A stretch of 64,000 bases of DNA from Gemmatimonas sp. UBA7669. Its GTDB lineage: Bacteria; Gemmatimonadota; Gemmatimonadetes; Gemmatimonadales; Gemmatimonadaceae. Positions 1 through 11,923 of this stretch are shown here, piece after piece. Numbering within the stretch: position 1 is the stretch's first letter; the number at the start of each line of letters is the position of its first letter. The stretch spans positions 62,001-126,000 of the forward strand of contig NZ_DLHL01000028.1 in NCBI RefSeq assembly GCF_002483225.1, given 5' to 3'. Below the pieces are notes generated by a model. It saw only the letters and a list, made by a program, of their open reading frames with translations. It was not told the origin of the DNA and ran no database searches. Position numbers and translations under genes: made by a program.

Positions 1-842
1 TGCGTGGCATTGATGCCGCCCGCGCGGCGCTCGGCAGTGGCGTGCCGCAGGTGGCGGTGTTCGATACCGCGTTTCATCAGACGTTGCCGGAACACGCGTA
101 TCTCTACGCGATCCCGTATCCGCTTTACCGGCGCCACAAGATCCGTCGCTACGGATTTCATGGCACCTCGCATCGCTCCATTGCCTATCGCTTTCGCAAG
201 CTGACAGGCCGCGAGCGCGCGGACGTGCGCATCGTGACCCTGCACCTCGGCAACGGATGCTCGGCCTGCGCCATTCAGGGTGGCGAGTCCATCGACACGA
301 GCATGGGCTTCACACCGCTCGAAGGTCTGGTGATGGGCACGCGCTCCGGCGACATCGATGCCGCGCTGCTGGACTACATTGCCGCCAAGGAAGGCCTGTC
401 GCTCACGCAGGTGGAAGCGCTGCTCAATACGCAGAGCGGCCTGCTGGGATTGTCGGGCCTCACGAATGACATGCGCGACCTGCTGCTGGAAGCGAAGGAA
501 ATGCAGGATCGGCGCGCACGGCTGGCCATCGAGATCTTCTGCTATCGCGTGCGCAAGTATGTGGGCAGCTATCTCGCGGTCCTTGGTGGAGCCGACGCCG
601 TGGTGTTTGCCGGCGGCATTGGCGAGAACGCGCCGGAGGTGCGCTCGCGCATAGGCGAGGGACTGGCCTGGGCCGGCCTCCATATCGACGAGGCCGCCAA
701 CACCCAGATGGTGGGCGGACACGAGGGGTGCATTTCCACGCCGGAATCGAGCTTGCAGGCCTGGGTGGTACCTACGGACGAGGAGCTGCTCATAGCCCGC
801 GACACCTACCGCGTGGTGACGGGCATCACGGCGCCAAGCTGA
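1..842 (+). CDS. ackA: Acetate kinase, C-terminal part (5' end outside window)
   Basis: Acetate kinase interconverts acetate plus ATP and acetyl phosphate plus ADP in the cytoplasm. About 279 residues are visible, the C-terminal two thirds of a family of roughly 400. The reading frame is open to the left edge, so the gene starts upstream and the first in-frame GTG at 42 is internal. Visible family motifs are [10 protein letters not shown] near the left end, [18 protein letters not shown], the [14 protein letters not shown] loop with MGTRSGDID, and the C-terminal nucleotide-binding [13 protein letters not shown]. The gene ends in TGA and is followed by a strong intrinsic terminator, so it is probably not cotranscribed with the methionine genes downstream. 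Phosphotransacetylase, its usual partner, is not in the window. Assignment is secure. Confidence 0.96.
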   Translation, partial: RGIDAARAALGSGVPQVAVFDTAFHQTLPEHAYLYAIPYPLYRRHKIRRYGFHGTSHRSIAYRFRKLTGRERADVRIVTLHLGNGCSACAIQGGESIDTSMGFTPLEGLVMGTRSGDIDAALLDYIAAKEGLSLTQVEALLNTQSGLLGLSGLTNDMRDLLLEAKEMQDRRARLAIEIFCYRVRKYVGSYLAVLGGADAVVFAGGIGENAPEVRSRIGEGLAWAGLHIDEAANTQMVGGHEGCISTPESSLQAWVVPTDEELLIARDTYRVVTGITAPS

Positions 843-1003
843 TCGTCCGGTTTTCTCGGTCTGACATGGACGGGGCTGCCACAAGTGGCCCTTGCGTTTT
901 CTGCCGGACCGACCGATACTCGTGAGGTGCACGGCGGTTTCCCCGATTTGACGGGCCGTGTACACAGCGCCAGCGGCGCTGTCCATCCGTCTAAGTCGAG
1001 GTC

Positions 1004-1049
1004 CCGACGGCCCGCGACGATACAATCGGCGCGGGCCGTCGGCTTTTTT
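1004..1049 (+). terminator. Intrinsic terminator after ackA
   Basis: A perfect 13-bp stem (1004-1016 with 1030-1042, arm CCGACGGCCCGCG) is followed at once by C and six T residues (1044-1049). This is a textbook rho-independent terminator. It separates ackA from the riboswitch and methionine genes. Confidence 0.92.
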
Positions 1050-1120
1050 GTATCCGGCAGGCCCGTGGACAGGTGCAGGAAGACAACCGAAGACCGCAGC
1101 GTGGCCTCGCCGCCGCGCCG

Positions 1121-4806
<3,686 letters not shown>

Positions 4807-4909
4807 TGTGCGTGGCAGCGCATGCGCTCCGCGGTGAGCAATGCCGCGCTCTTCCGGGTCTGACATGGGACTTGCCCGATCTTTGTATTTCGCGACCTCG
4901 CAGTTCAAC

Positions 4910-5139
4910 GTTGACTGCGTTTCTCTGCGAACTCTGCGCCCTCAATTACTCTGCGTGAGTTGTTGACGTTCTTGCCAATGCCATCAATGCTGTGGTGGTC
5001 CGCACGTTCGTCAACAGCCTTGTCGCGGATGACACGGATGGAGCGGAAACCGCACGGATCAACTGCTCGCAGTGCTCTGGTTCCAGTGCGTGGGCTGACA
5101 TCGTGAACAGCCCACGCAGGGTGAAAGAGGGCGCAAAGG
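4910..5139. repeat. Dispersed intergenic repeat, family A copy 1
   Basis: This is the 367-bp gap between the convergent metX-hom and DmpA-like genes, and I see no gene in it. It holds a left arm of CTCTGCG motifs ending CTCTGCGTGAGTTGTTGAC (to about 4966) and a core beginning TCGCGGATGACACGGATG (5023-5059). A right arm of opposite sense contains CACGCAGGGTGAAAGAGGGC (5113-5132). The core from TCGCGGATGAC through the last CGGAT is identical to copy 2 (27166-27202) and nearly so in copy 3. The arms are complementary in sense and could fold back on each other. Function unknown; possibly a bidirectional terminator or mobile non-coding element. Confidence 0.75.
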
Positions 5140-5173
5140 CCGCGACAAGGCAGTTCAACCCCGACCGCATCTC

Positions 5174-6328
5174 TCACGGTTTGATGCCTCGGGCTTCGAG
5201 CAGAGGACGCACGGAATCGACGGGTAGCGGCCGCACGGTGCCCGCGCGGCTGCTCACCGGTGTGGCCATGAGCATGGCGTTGTACAACGCCTCCTCGGTG
5301 GCTTCCGTCACGGCCTGAAACAGGGCCGACATGGCGTCGTTGCCCAGCTCGTCGTTGGTACTGACCGACGCATCGGGTGAGCGACGCACCCTGGGGTTGG
5401 TGCTGAAGGCCAAGACGTAGTCGCCCGAACCGTTCGACGCACTGGAGCCGGTGCGCGCGAGCCCCATGATCGCGCGCGCTCCCAGGCGTTCGAGATTGCG
5501 CGCGAGAAGCGGTGCATCGGTGGCAATGACAATCATGCACGATCCGTCGCCCCGCTCCGCGCCGGCATCGCCCGGCGACCGACCGGCTGCATCCCGCTCG
5601 ACATCCCGCTGAAAGGCATACCGTCCGAGCAACGGTCCTACCGGCACGCCCGCCATTTGCAGCACTCCCCCGTAGTTGCCCTGTACCAGCACGCCCACGG
5701 TGTGGCCACCGAGTGAGGCCGGCAGACGCCGCGACGCGGTGCCGATGCCCCCCTTCCAGCCAAACATGACCGTGCCGTGTCCGGCGCCGACACTGCCTTC
5801 GGCCACCGGCCCGGTTGACGCGGCAGCCAGGGCCTGCTGCACGGCGGCGGCCATGCCGGGCCGCGCACGCGTCGCATTGAGCGCGCCGTCGTTGGTCTCG
5901 CCAACCACGGGATTGATGGACCGCACCGAAGCGTTCTCCGGCCGCGCCATCATGTACTGCGCCAGGCCGTCGCCCACCTGCCAGATGCACAGCGTGCAGG
6001 TCAGCAGCAGCGGCGTCTCCAACTCGCCCAGTTCCCGCAACTGCGTCACGCCGAGCAGCTTGCCGAAGCCATTGCCCACATGCAGCGCGGCCGGGACCCG
6101 CTCACGAAACAGGTCGCCGCCGTGCGGGAGAATGGCCGTGACGCCGGTGCGAATGGAGTCGCCGTGGGAAACGGTGGCATGTCCTACCGCCACGCCGGCT
6201 ACATCGGTGATGGCATTGAGTGGCCCCGGCCGGAACACTCCGGGCGCGATGCCCAGCGTCCGGGCGCGAACCTGCGCCGACAGGGTGGCAGGCACAAGGC
6301 AGGACAACAGCAGGAGGGCGCGGCGCAT
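5174..6328 (-). CDS. P1/S58 family peptidase (DmpA-like aminopeptidase), exported
   Basis: N-terminal-nucleophile aminopeptidase of the DmpA/BapA family, which cleaves N-terminal residues from small peptides after self-processing into two chains. The 384-residue protein has GETNDGALN, the VGAGHGT loop and FGWKGGIGTASR. It also has the probable autocleavage site Gly-Ser in GDGSCMIVIATDAP (Ser near 263). A signal peptide (MRRALLLLSCLVPATLSAQ) predicts export to the periplasm. The start at 6328 is chosen because it gives this signal peptide; the frame stays open much further upstream but would run across holB. It is divergent from holB and convergent with metX-hom, and appears to be a single-gene unit. 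Family assignment is firm, substrate unknown. Confidence 0.9.
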   Translation of the reverse strand: MRRALLLLSCLVPATLSAQVRARTLGIAPGVFRPGPLNAITDVAGVAVGHATVSHGDSIRTGVTAILPHGGDLFRERVPAALHVGNGFGKLLGVTQLRELGELETPLLLTCTLCIWQVGDGLAQYMMARPENASVRSINPVVGETNDGALNATRARPGMAAAVQQALAAASTGPVAEGSVGAGHGTVMFGWKGGIGTASRRLPASLGGHTVGVLVQGNYGGVLQMAGVPVGPLLGRYAFQRDVERDAAGRSPGDAGAERGDGSCMIVIATDAPLLARNLERLGARAIMGLARTGSSASNGSGDYVLAFSTNPRVRRSPDASVSTNDELGNDAMSALFQAVTEATEEALYNAMLMATPVSSRAGTVRPLPVDSVRPLLEARGIKP

Positions 6329-6427
6329 GGCGGGGACCTTCGAAGTACGGAGCAGGCAGCGGAGGGGCGGCGGAGGAACGGCAAAGCCGTAACGGAGACC
6401 GCCGTGGTGACCGATGTAGATTGCAGC

Positions 6428-7519
6428 ATGTCGCTGCGTCCCGTCTATGGCCACCAGGCCATACGTCATCGCCTTGCCACTGCGGCCGCCGAAGGGCGGC
6501 TGCCGGCCAGCCTGTTGCTGCAGGGCCCTCGGGGCGTGGGCAAGCAGCGTCTGGCCCTGTGGCTCGGGCAATTGCTGCTCTGCGATCAGGCCCTGTCCGA
6601 ACGCGCTATTGAACCCTGCGGGCAGTGTCCCCAGTGTCGCTATGCGGAGCGCGGCATGCACCCCGACCTGCACTGGGTGTTTCCGCGCGCAAGGCTCAAG
6701 GAAAGCGACCCCGACGCCCAGGATGCCAAGGAGGACCTGGGCGAGGCCATCGCGGAACGCATGGCGGCCGACGGGCTCTGGGGACCGAGCAACGGCACCG
6801 AGGCCATCTACAAGTACATGATGCAGATGGTGGTGCAGCATGCGGCCCGTCGCCCGGCCATGGCGCGGCGCGCGGTGTTTGTGCTGGGCGACGCGGAACG
6901 CATGGTGCCCCAGGAATCGAGCCCCGAGTCGGCCAACATGCTGCTCAAGCTGCTCGAGGAGCCGCCACCGGGCACGACGCTCATTCTCACGTCGAGTGAG
7001 CCGGGCACGCTGCTGCCGACCATTCGCTCGCGCGTGGTCTCGGTGCGTGTCCCGGCGCTGGGCCGTGCTGATGTCGACGCGTTTCTGAATGACGCGGCCG
7101 TAGCGCGCGCCTTGTCGCGGGTGCCTCGCGAGGAGCAACTGGCACGCGCGGGCGGCACACCGGGCGCCCTGTTTGGTGGAGAACCCATGCAGGGCGCCTT
7201 TACTTCGGCGCGACTGCTGCTCGAAGCGGCCCTGGCTCCCTCAACGCCCGACGGTCAGGCGCAGCGTCTCAAGGTGGCTGCCAAGCAGGGCGTCGCCGGC
7301 GCGCGTGGCGCATTCAGCGACATGCTGGACGCACTAACCCACCTGCTGCATGCACGCACGCAACAGTTGGTGGCGCAGGGTGCCGAGCGCGAAGCGCGAC
7401 GCACAACGATGGCGATTCCTGTCGTGGAGCGCGCGAAGGAACTAACACAACGCAATGCGATGCCCAACCTGCAAACGGCTGCGCTGTTGGCCGATTTGCA
7501 TCGACTGCTGAGGTCATGA
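6428..7519 (+). CDS. holB: DNA polymerase III delta' subunit (clamp loader)
   Basis: Component of the clamp loader that opens the beta clamp. The 363-residue protein begins with VYGHQAIRHRL, has a Walker A-like loop LLQGPRGVGKQRLA, and a four-cysteine zinc knuckle (CDQ...CGQCPQC, residues roughly 57-76). The sensor region MLLKLLEEPPPGTTLILTSS is typical of HolB/DnaX AAA+ proteins. It lacks the long C-terminal tau part, so delta' is preferred over DnaX. ATG 6428 puts the start just before the conserved N-terminus; the open frame further upstream overlaps the divergent peptidase gene. The stop overlaps moaC (ATGA at 7516), so the two genes are probably translationally coupled. Confidence 0.88.
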   Translation: MSLRPVYGHQAIRHRLATAAAEGRLPASLLLQGPRGVGKQRLALWLGQLLLCDQALSERAIEPCGQCPQCRYAERGMHPDLHWVFPRARLKESDPDAQDAKEDLGEAIAERMAADGLWGPSNGTEAIYKYMMQMVVQHAARRPAMARRAVFVLGDAERMVPQESSPESANMLLKLLEEPPPGTTLILTSSEPGTLLPTIRSRVVSVRVPALGRADVDAFLNDAAVARALSRVPREEQLARAGGTPGALFGGEPMQGAFTSARLLLEAALAPSTPDGQAQRLKVAAKQGVAGARGAFSDMLDALTHLLHARTQQLVAQGAEREARRTTMAIPVVERAKELTQRNAMPNLQTAALLADLHRLLRS

Positions 7520-8064
7520 GTACGCCACATTCTGGTCCAGATTCTGGTCCCGCCACGCCCCCGGATTCTGCCCGCGCGGAGGTCGCGCGTGACCTGACGC
7601 ACACTGATGGGGCAGGAAATTTTCGCATGGTGGACGTCGGCGACAAACCGATTTCCGTACGGTCGGCGTTTGCCTCCGGTTCGATTCGAATGGAGGTGGA
7701 CACATTTAAAGCCATACGTGACAATACCTTAAAGAAGGGCGATGTCATTCCGGTGGCCCGACTGGCCGGAATTCAGGCAGCCAAACGTACGGCTGAGCTC
7801 GTTCCGCTCTGTCACCCCTTGGCGTTGTCCGGGGTAGAGGTCCGGGTTAGTCTCGATGAATCCCTTCCCGGTTGCCGGGTCGAGGGATTCGTCAGAACCA
7901 CCGCCCAAACCGGGGTGGAGATGGAAGCGTTGACAGCCGTGTCCGTGGCGTTGCTCACGATTTACGACATGGCCAAGGCTGTCGACCGGACCATGGTGAT
8001 TTCCGACATCGTGTTGCGCGAGAAGCGCGGCGGCACGAGGGGGGACTTCATCGGCGGTCCGTGA
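7516..8064 (+). CDS. moaC: Cyclic pyranopterin monophosphate synthase MoaC
   Basis: Second step of molybdenum cofactor biosynthesis: converts the MoaA product to cyclic pyranopterin monophosphate. The 182-residue protein contains NFRMVDVGDKP, the signature LCHPLALSGVEV with its conserved His, EMEALTAVSVALLTIYDMAK and the C-terminal LREKRGGTRGDF with the catalytic Lys. Residues 1-35 form a short low-complexity leader beyond the usual length of about 160. It overlaps holB by 4 nt. No other moa genes are in the window, so the cofactor genes are scattered. Confidence 0.95.
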   Translation: MSTPHSGPDSGPATPPDSARAEVARDLTHTDGAGNFRMVDVGDKPISVRSAFASGSIRMEVDTFKAIRDNTLKKGDVIPVARLAGIQAAKRTAELVPLCHPLALSGVEVRVSLDESLPGCRVEGFVRTTAQTGVEMEALTAVSVALLTIYDMAKAVDRTMVISDIVLREKRGGTRGDFIGGP

Positions 8065-8088
8065 CTGACCAGCTGAACGAGAGGGTTC

Positions 8089-8934
8089 ATGCACAACGTT
8101 GACGATAGCAGGACGAAGACAGACGCGGAGTCGCGTCGGCGCCGCATGCAGCGCCGCCGCAACATGCGTCAGGCCAAGCGCAGTTCTTTGGCCGTGGTGG
8201 TGTTGGCGCTGGTGTTGGTGATGATGGAGCGTCGTGGTCCGCGCCCTGAGGGGGCAGAGACGCCGCTTCCGTCTGTGGGTGAGGTGCTCGGCTTGCACGG
8301 TCCCACACAGCCTACGGTGGCCGCCGCGCCGCGTGTGTTGCGTCAGGAGCCGCTGGCGGCCATTGCCGATCAGCCCATGTGGCGCCGCGCCGGTGAGGTG
8401 CTCAAGCGCGGCAAGACCAGCCCGTCTGCCACGCAGATGGCCTCCGGTCAGCTTGCCGGTCAGATACCAAGCCAGCATGAGTATCTCAACCGCTGGCAGG
8501 CCATCCAGAGCTACAGCACCCGCTACCGCATCAAGACCGATCTGGCGCGGCGCATCTACGATGCCTCAATCGCCGCCGGCATCGAGCCGGAACTCGGCTT
8601 CCGCGTGGTGCGCGTTGAGAGCGTGTTCGACCCGCGCGCCGTCAGTTCAGCGGGCGCCATCGGTCTCACGCAGCTCATGCTGGGCACAGCCCGGGCGTTC
8701 GAGCCCCGCATCACGCGCGAAGACCTGCTCGATCCCGACGTGAACCTGCGCATTGGGTTCCGCTATCTGCGCGGCCTCATCAAGCAGTACAAGGGCGACT
8801 TGATGCTGGCGCTGGTGGCCTACAACCGTGGCCCGGTGGCCGTGCAGCGATCGCTGGCCATGGGCGTCAGCCCGGCCAACGGCTACGAGAAGCTGATCAC
8901 CCGCGGGTATCGCGGAAACGGCATTCTGGATTAA
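8089..8934 (+). CDS. Membrane-anchored lytic transglycosylase (SLT domain)
   Basis: Predicted peptidoglycan lytic transglycosylase. The 281-residue protein starts with an Arg-rich cytoplasmic tail (MQRRRNMRQAKR), one membrane segment (SSLAVVVLALVLVMM, about residues 32-47) and a linker. The C-terminal SLT domain (about 155-281) has the catalytic Glu in VVRVESVFDPRA, then SSAGAIGLTQLM and LVAYNRGPVAV. This is the Slt70/MltE-type fold. The signal anchor implies it stays in the inner membrane facing the periplasm. It lies 24 bp after moaC on the same strand and is convergent with a second, MltD-like transglycosylase. Confidence 0.88.
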   Translation: MHNVDDSRTKTDAESRRRRMQRRRNMRQAKRSSLAVVVLALVLVMMERRGPRPEGAETPLPSVGEVLGLHGPTQPTVAAAPRVLRQEPLAAIADQPMWRRAGEVLKRGKTSPSATQMASGQLAGQIPSQHEYLNRWQAIQSYSTRYRIKTDLARRIYDASIAAGIEPELGFRVVRVESVFDPRAVSSAGAIGLTQLMLGTARAFEPRITREDLLDPDVNLRIGFRYLRGLIKQYKGDLMLALVAYNRGPVAVQRSLAMGVSPANGYEKLITRGYRGNGILD

Positions 8935-8935
8935 C

Positions 8936-9066
8936 AGCAAACGGCGACAGCCGTAACCCGGAAGCCGGGTTCGGAAGCCTCAACCCAGGAGCCGAAGGCC
9001 CGGCAACGCGCCGTGCTGTTTGTTTGGCTTCTGCGGTAAGGCTCCCGACCCCGGCTTCCGTTTCGT
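8936..9066. repeat. Palindromic intergenic repeat, family B copy 1
   Basis: Fills the junction between two convergent transglycosylase genes. It begins AACAGCAAACGGCGACAGCC, contains CGGAAGCCGGG and AGCCT, and ends with the complementary AGGCT and CCCCGGCTTCCG, so the ends can pair into a long imperfect hairpin. The start and the GGAAGCC/GGCTTCTG motifs recur at 37301-37468. Probably a bidirectional terminator or REP-like element; function is inferred. Confidence 0.65.
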
Positions 9067-9067
9067 G

Positions 9068-10588
9068 CTACCGCTTCTTGCTGTTTGTGCTTCGCACGAC
9101 CAGTGTCTGTCCCGCCAGAATGCGATCGCCGCGAATGCGGTTGAGTGAACGCAGGCGGGACTCCGTGATGCCATAGCGCCGCGCAATGCCGCCGATGGTC
9201 TCACCGCGCCGCACCACGTGCACACCGCGACTGGTGGACGTGGCCACCGCCGTCCCGTACTTCTCGATGCCCGGGTCCGGCACATTGCGCGCGAAGGCCA
9301 GCGCCGACTTCATGGGGATTCTCACCGTCTGCCCCACCACCACATTGCCCTTCTTGGTGGTGCGCAGACCGGGATTGAACCAGCGCAACTGGGCCGAGGT
9401 TACGCCATGCTGCTTGGCCAGGGCCGCCACCGACTTGCTGGTCTTTACCTTGACCGCGCTATAGCCGCGTCGATCAGCCTCGGGCAGCGCATCAAGCGCC
9501 GCACGCACCCGATCGCCGCTGCCGACCGGCACCCGAACCCAGATGGCCGCGTCCGGCGGTGTCACGCCGCGCAGAATGGCCGGATTGAGGTCGCGCAGCG
9601 TATCGACGGGTACGGCCCCCGCATCGGCCACCACACTCATGTTGCTGCCAGCCGCCACGAGCACCGAGTCGTACGCATAGGGAGCCAGTGAATCCACCTG
9701 CAGTCCATGGCGCTCGGGCACCTTGGCCACCAGGGCCGCCGCAATCAGTTGCGGCACGTAGTTCTTGGTTTCGGCGCGCAGATAGTCCTGCTCCGCCAGG
9801 GCAAAGAAGCGATCATCGCCTTCACTGCCCTCGAGCGCGTCGGCATAGCGCGAGAGTCCGCGCGCCACACGCCCGGGCCCGCCGTTGTACGCGGCCGCGG
9901 CCAGATAGAACGAACCAAACTGCTTCTGCAGATAGCCCAGGAAGCGAATGGCCGCATCGGTGGAGCGCGCGGGGTCCCGCCGTTCATCCATCCACCAGTC
10001 CACGCGCAGCCCCACATCGCGCGCCGTACTGCTCATGAACTGCCACATGCCCACCGCGGCCGCGCGCGAGTAGGCATTGGGGTCGTATCCACTTTCAATG
10101 AACGCGAGGTAGGTGAGGTCCTCGGGCATGCCCGCCTCGCGCAACTTGCTGCGGATCATGGGCTGGTATCGCGTGCCTCGCGTAAGCCGCGACACGGTGC
10201 GCTCGCGCGCCGTGGTGCTGAAGAGCGAGACATAGTGCGCCACCCGCTCGTGGGTCTCATAGCTGCGCACGTCGATGTCCCAAGTGGGCTCGTCGCTTGC
10301 GGAATCCGCATTGGCCACCGCCGTCGAATCACCAAAGACGGCCACGGCGGCCTCCACCACTTCATCACGGGGCGCTGACGCGGCCGGCGCGCTGGGCGGC
10401 CTAGGGGTCGGCCGGGAGGCGGTGGCGGTGAGTGGCTGGGGCGCAGCGTCCGGCCCCAGCGCAGGGCGCAGACCGGGCTGACAGGCGGTGCTGACGGCGA
10501 CGCCGCACATCATGACCAGCGCGCGCAGGCGCCCGTCGCGGAACGTCGACCACAGCCCCGCGCGCAGGAAGGGGGCGGCAGGGTTCAC
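9068..10588 (-). CDS. MltD-like lytic transglycosylase lipoprotein with LysM domains
   Basis: Predicted outer-membrane or periplasmic murein lytic transglycosylase, 506 residues. The N-terminus has a hydrophobic stretch ending in a lipobox-like VSTAC near residue 36. A low-complexity linker follows. The SLT domain shows the catalytic Glu in LAFIESGYDPNAYS, then AAAVGMWQFM and YNGGPGRVARGL. The C-terminus has two LysM peptidoglycan-binding modules: VKTSKSVAALAKQHGVT with GQTVRIP, and HVVRRGETIGGIARRYGI with GQTLVVR. This order (SLT then LysM) is that of MltD. The start at 10588 gives a long n-region; an internal start nearer the lipobox is possible. Confidence 0.88.
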   Translation of the reverse strand: MNPAAPFLRAGLWSTFRDGRLRALVMMCGVAVSTACQPGLRPALGPDAAPQPLTATASRPTPRPPSAPAASAPRDEVVEAAVAVFGDSTAVANADSASDEPTWDIDVRSYETHERVAHYVSLFSTTARERTVSRLTRGTRYQPMIRSKLREAGMPEDLTYLAFIESGYDPNAYSRAAAVGMWQFMSSTARDVGLRVDWWMDERRDPARSTDAAIRFLGYLQKQFGSFYLAAAAYNGGPGRVARGLSRYADALEGSEGDDRFFALAEQDYLRAETKNYVPQLIAAALVAKVPERHGLQVDSLAPYAYDSVLVAAGSNMSVVADAGAVPVDTLRDLNPAILRGVTPPDAAIWVRVPVGSGDRVRAALDALPEADRRGYSAVKVKTSKSVAALAKQHGVTSAQLRWFNPGLRTTKKGNVVVGQTVRIPMKSALAFARNVPDPGIEKYGTAVATSTSRGVHVVRRGETIGGIARRYGITESRLRSLNRIRGDRILAGQTLVVRSTNSKKR

Positions 10589-10674
10589 GCCAACAACCTA
10601 CCCCGATCGGCTCGCTTCGGACACCGTGCCGGCCCCCGGAAATGGGGATCGGCGTCACAGAGCGGGCGTGTGAA

Positions 10675-11160
10675 CTAGCGCGGGTGACAGGACGGGCCGG
10701 CTGACAGATGCGGCGCCACGAGGCGGTTCACGGCCTGCAGGGCCGCCCGGGCAGCGGTGGTGATGGGGTCGCCTTCGTCCACGGCGGCGCCAATGACCTT
10801 GGTGCCCGCACCGGCCACACGGACCACGGCCGCCACCATGATGACGGTGGCATCGAAGGCCCGCACGGGCTTCGCGCCAATCAGTTCAAAGGTCAGGGCA
10901 TGGCCCGTGGCCTGGGCCAGCGCGTCGAACGTGGCCAGGGCGGCCAATCGCAGGTCGCCTCCCGGGCAGGTGCTGCCCTCGTGGGTGGCGGTGAACTCAT
11001 GACCAGCTTCCAGATCTGCACCGCACGCCTCGGCAGCCCCAACGAAGCGCACCCGAACGCGCGAACGCGCACCGGCCAGCAACTCCAGCTGACAAGCATC
11101 CAGCCGAAGTCGCGCCGCGTCGGCCACCACGGTCTGCGATGTGTTGGGTAGAGGGAGCAT
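10675..11160 (-). CDS. Conserved-looking hypothetical protein, 161 aa
   Basis: I do not recognise a named family. The protein is soluble, without signal peptide or membrane segment, rich in Ala and Val. It alternates predicted beta strands and helices (LRLDACQLELL, RVRVRFVG, VIMVAAVVRVAG, GAAVDEGDPITTAARAALQA). The last segment resembles the small alpha/beta repeat of the 2-isopropylmalate synthase regulatory domain, where DEGDP...A...A is common, but this is a weak analogy. ATG 11160 is preferred over an in-frame TTG at 11178. It lies between the MltD-like gene and the two-component operon, all on the minus strand. The coding frame is consistent with its neighbours in third-position GC. Confidence 0.55.
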   Translation of the reverse strand: MLPLPNTSQTVVADAARLRLDACQLELLAGARSRVRVRFVGAAEACGADLEAGHEFTATHEGSTCPGGDLRLAALATFDALAQATGHALTFELIGAKPVRAFDATVIMVAAVVRVAGAGTKVIGAAVDEGDPITTAARAALQAVNRLVAPHLSAGPSCHPR

Positions 11161-11245
11161 GCGCAAGACGACGATCAAGCACCGCGTTCAGTAACGGTCG
11201 CGGGTGACCCACCACCGCAACGGCTGGCCTTGGACATTGGCCCGA

Positions 11246-11923
11246 CTACGCGTCCGCCACCACGCCCGCTTCCAGCGCAAAGCGCGTGAGTCCGGCCACC
11301 GAGTGGATCTGCAGTTTGCGCATGAGACTCTCGCGATGCGCTTCCACCGTGCGGCGACTGATGCCCAGCTCGGCCGCTATGGCCTTGTTGGTCAGCCCGC
11401 GCGCAACACCGCCCAACACGTCCTTCTCGCGCGGCGTGAGTTGATCGAGCTGCGAGGCCGGGGTGTTGTCCACTACGGCGTCGGCCGAAGAAAGACGGCG
11501 CACGACCGCCGGACTGAAGAACGTGCCACCGGCGTGCACGGCACGAATGGCGGCGCGCAACTCCTCACCGGCGGAGTCCTTGAGCAGATAGCCGTGTGTG
11601 CCGATGCGCATGCCTTCGCGCACGTACTCGCTCTGGTCATGCATGCTCAGCAACAGGACGCGTGTGCCCGGCAAGGCCTCGAGAATCCGACCGGCCGCCT
11701 TGAGGCCCGTCTCCTCCGGCATGGTGATGTCGAGGACCACCACATCGGGCGTGAGCTGCTGCGCCAGCTCCACGGCCAGGCGACCATTCGACGCCTCGGC
11801 CACCACTTCGATGAGCGGGTCGGCGTCGAGCACGTAGCGCAGCCCCTCACGCACGAGGGCGTGGTCGTCGGCCAGCAGCACACGAATACGGGGAGCGTCG
11901 GTCACGTTGGAGAGTCGGGTCAC
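11246..11923 (-). CDS. NarL/FixJ-family response regulator
   Basis: Two-component response regulator, 225 residues. The receiver (residues about 13-130) has RVLLADDHALVREGL with the acidic pocket, the phosphoacceptor Asp in VVVLDITMPEETG, and the conserved Lys in GYLLKDSAGEEL. The LuxR-type helix-turn-helix is at the C-terminus (LTPREKDVLGGVARGLTNK, SRRTVEAHRESLMRKL). The GTG start overlaps the stop of the upstream histidine kinase (GTGA), so the two are cotranslated and form a cognate pair. Targets are unknown; the neighbouring MscS gene suggests a membrane or osmotic stress role (inference). Confidence 0.95.
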   Translation of the reverse strand: MTRLSNVTDAPRIRVLLADDHALVREGLRYVLDADPLIEVVAEASNGRLAVELAQQLTPDVVVLDITMPEETGLKAAGRILEALPGTRVLLLSMHDQSEYVREGMRIGTHGYLLKDSAGEELRAAIRAVHAGGTFFSPAVVRRLSSADAVVDNTPASQLDQLTPREKDVLGGVARGLTNKAIAAELGISRRTVEAHRESLMRKLQIHSVAGLTRFALEAGVVADA

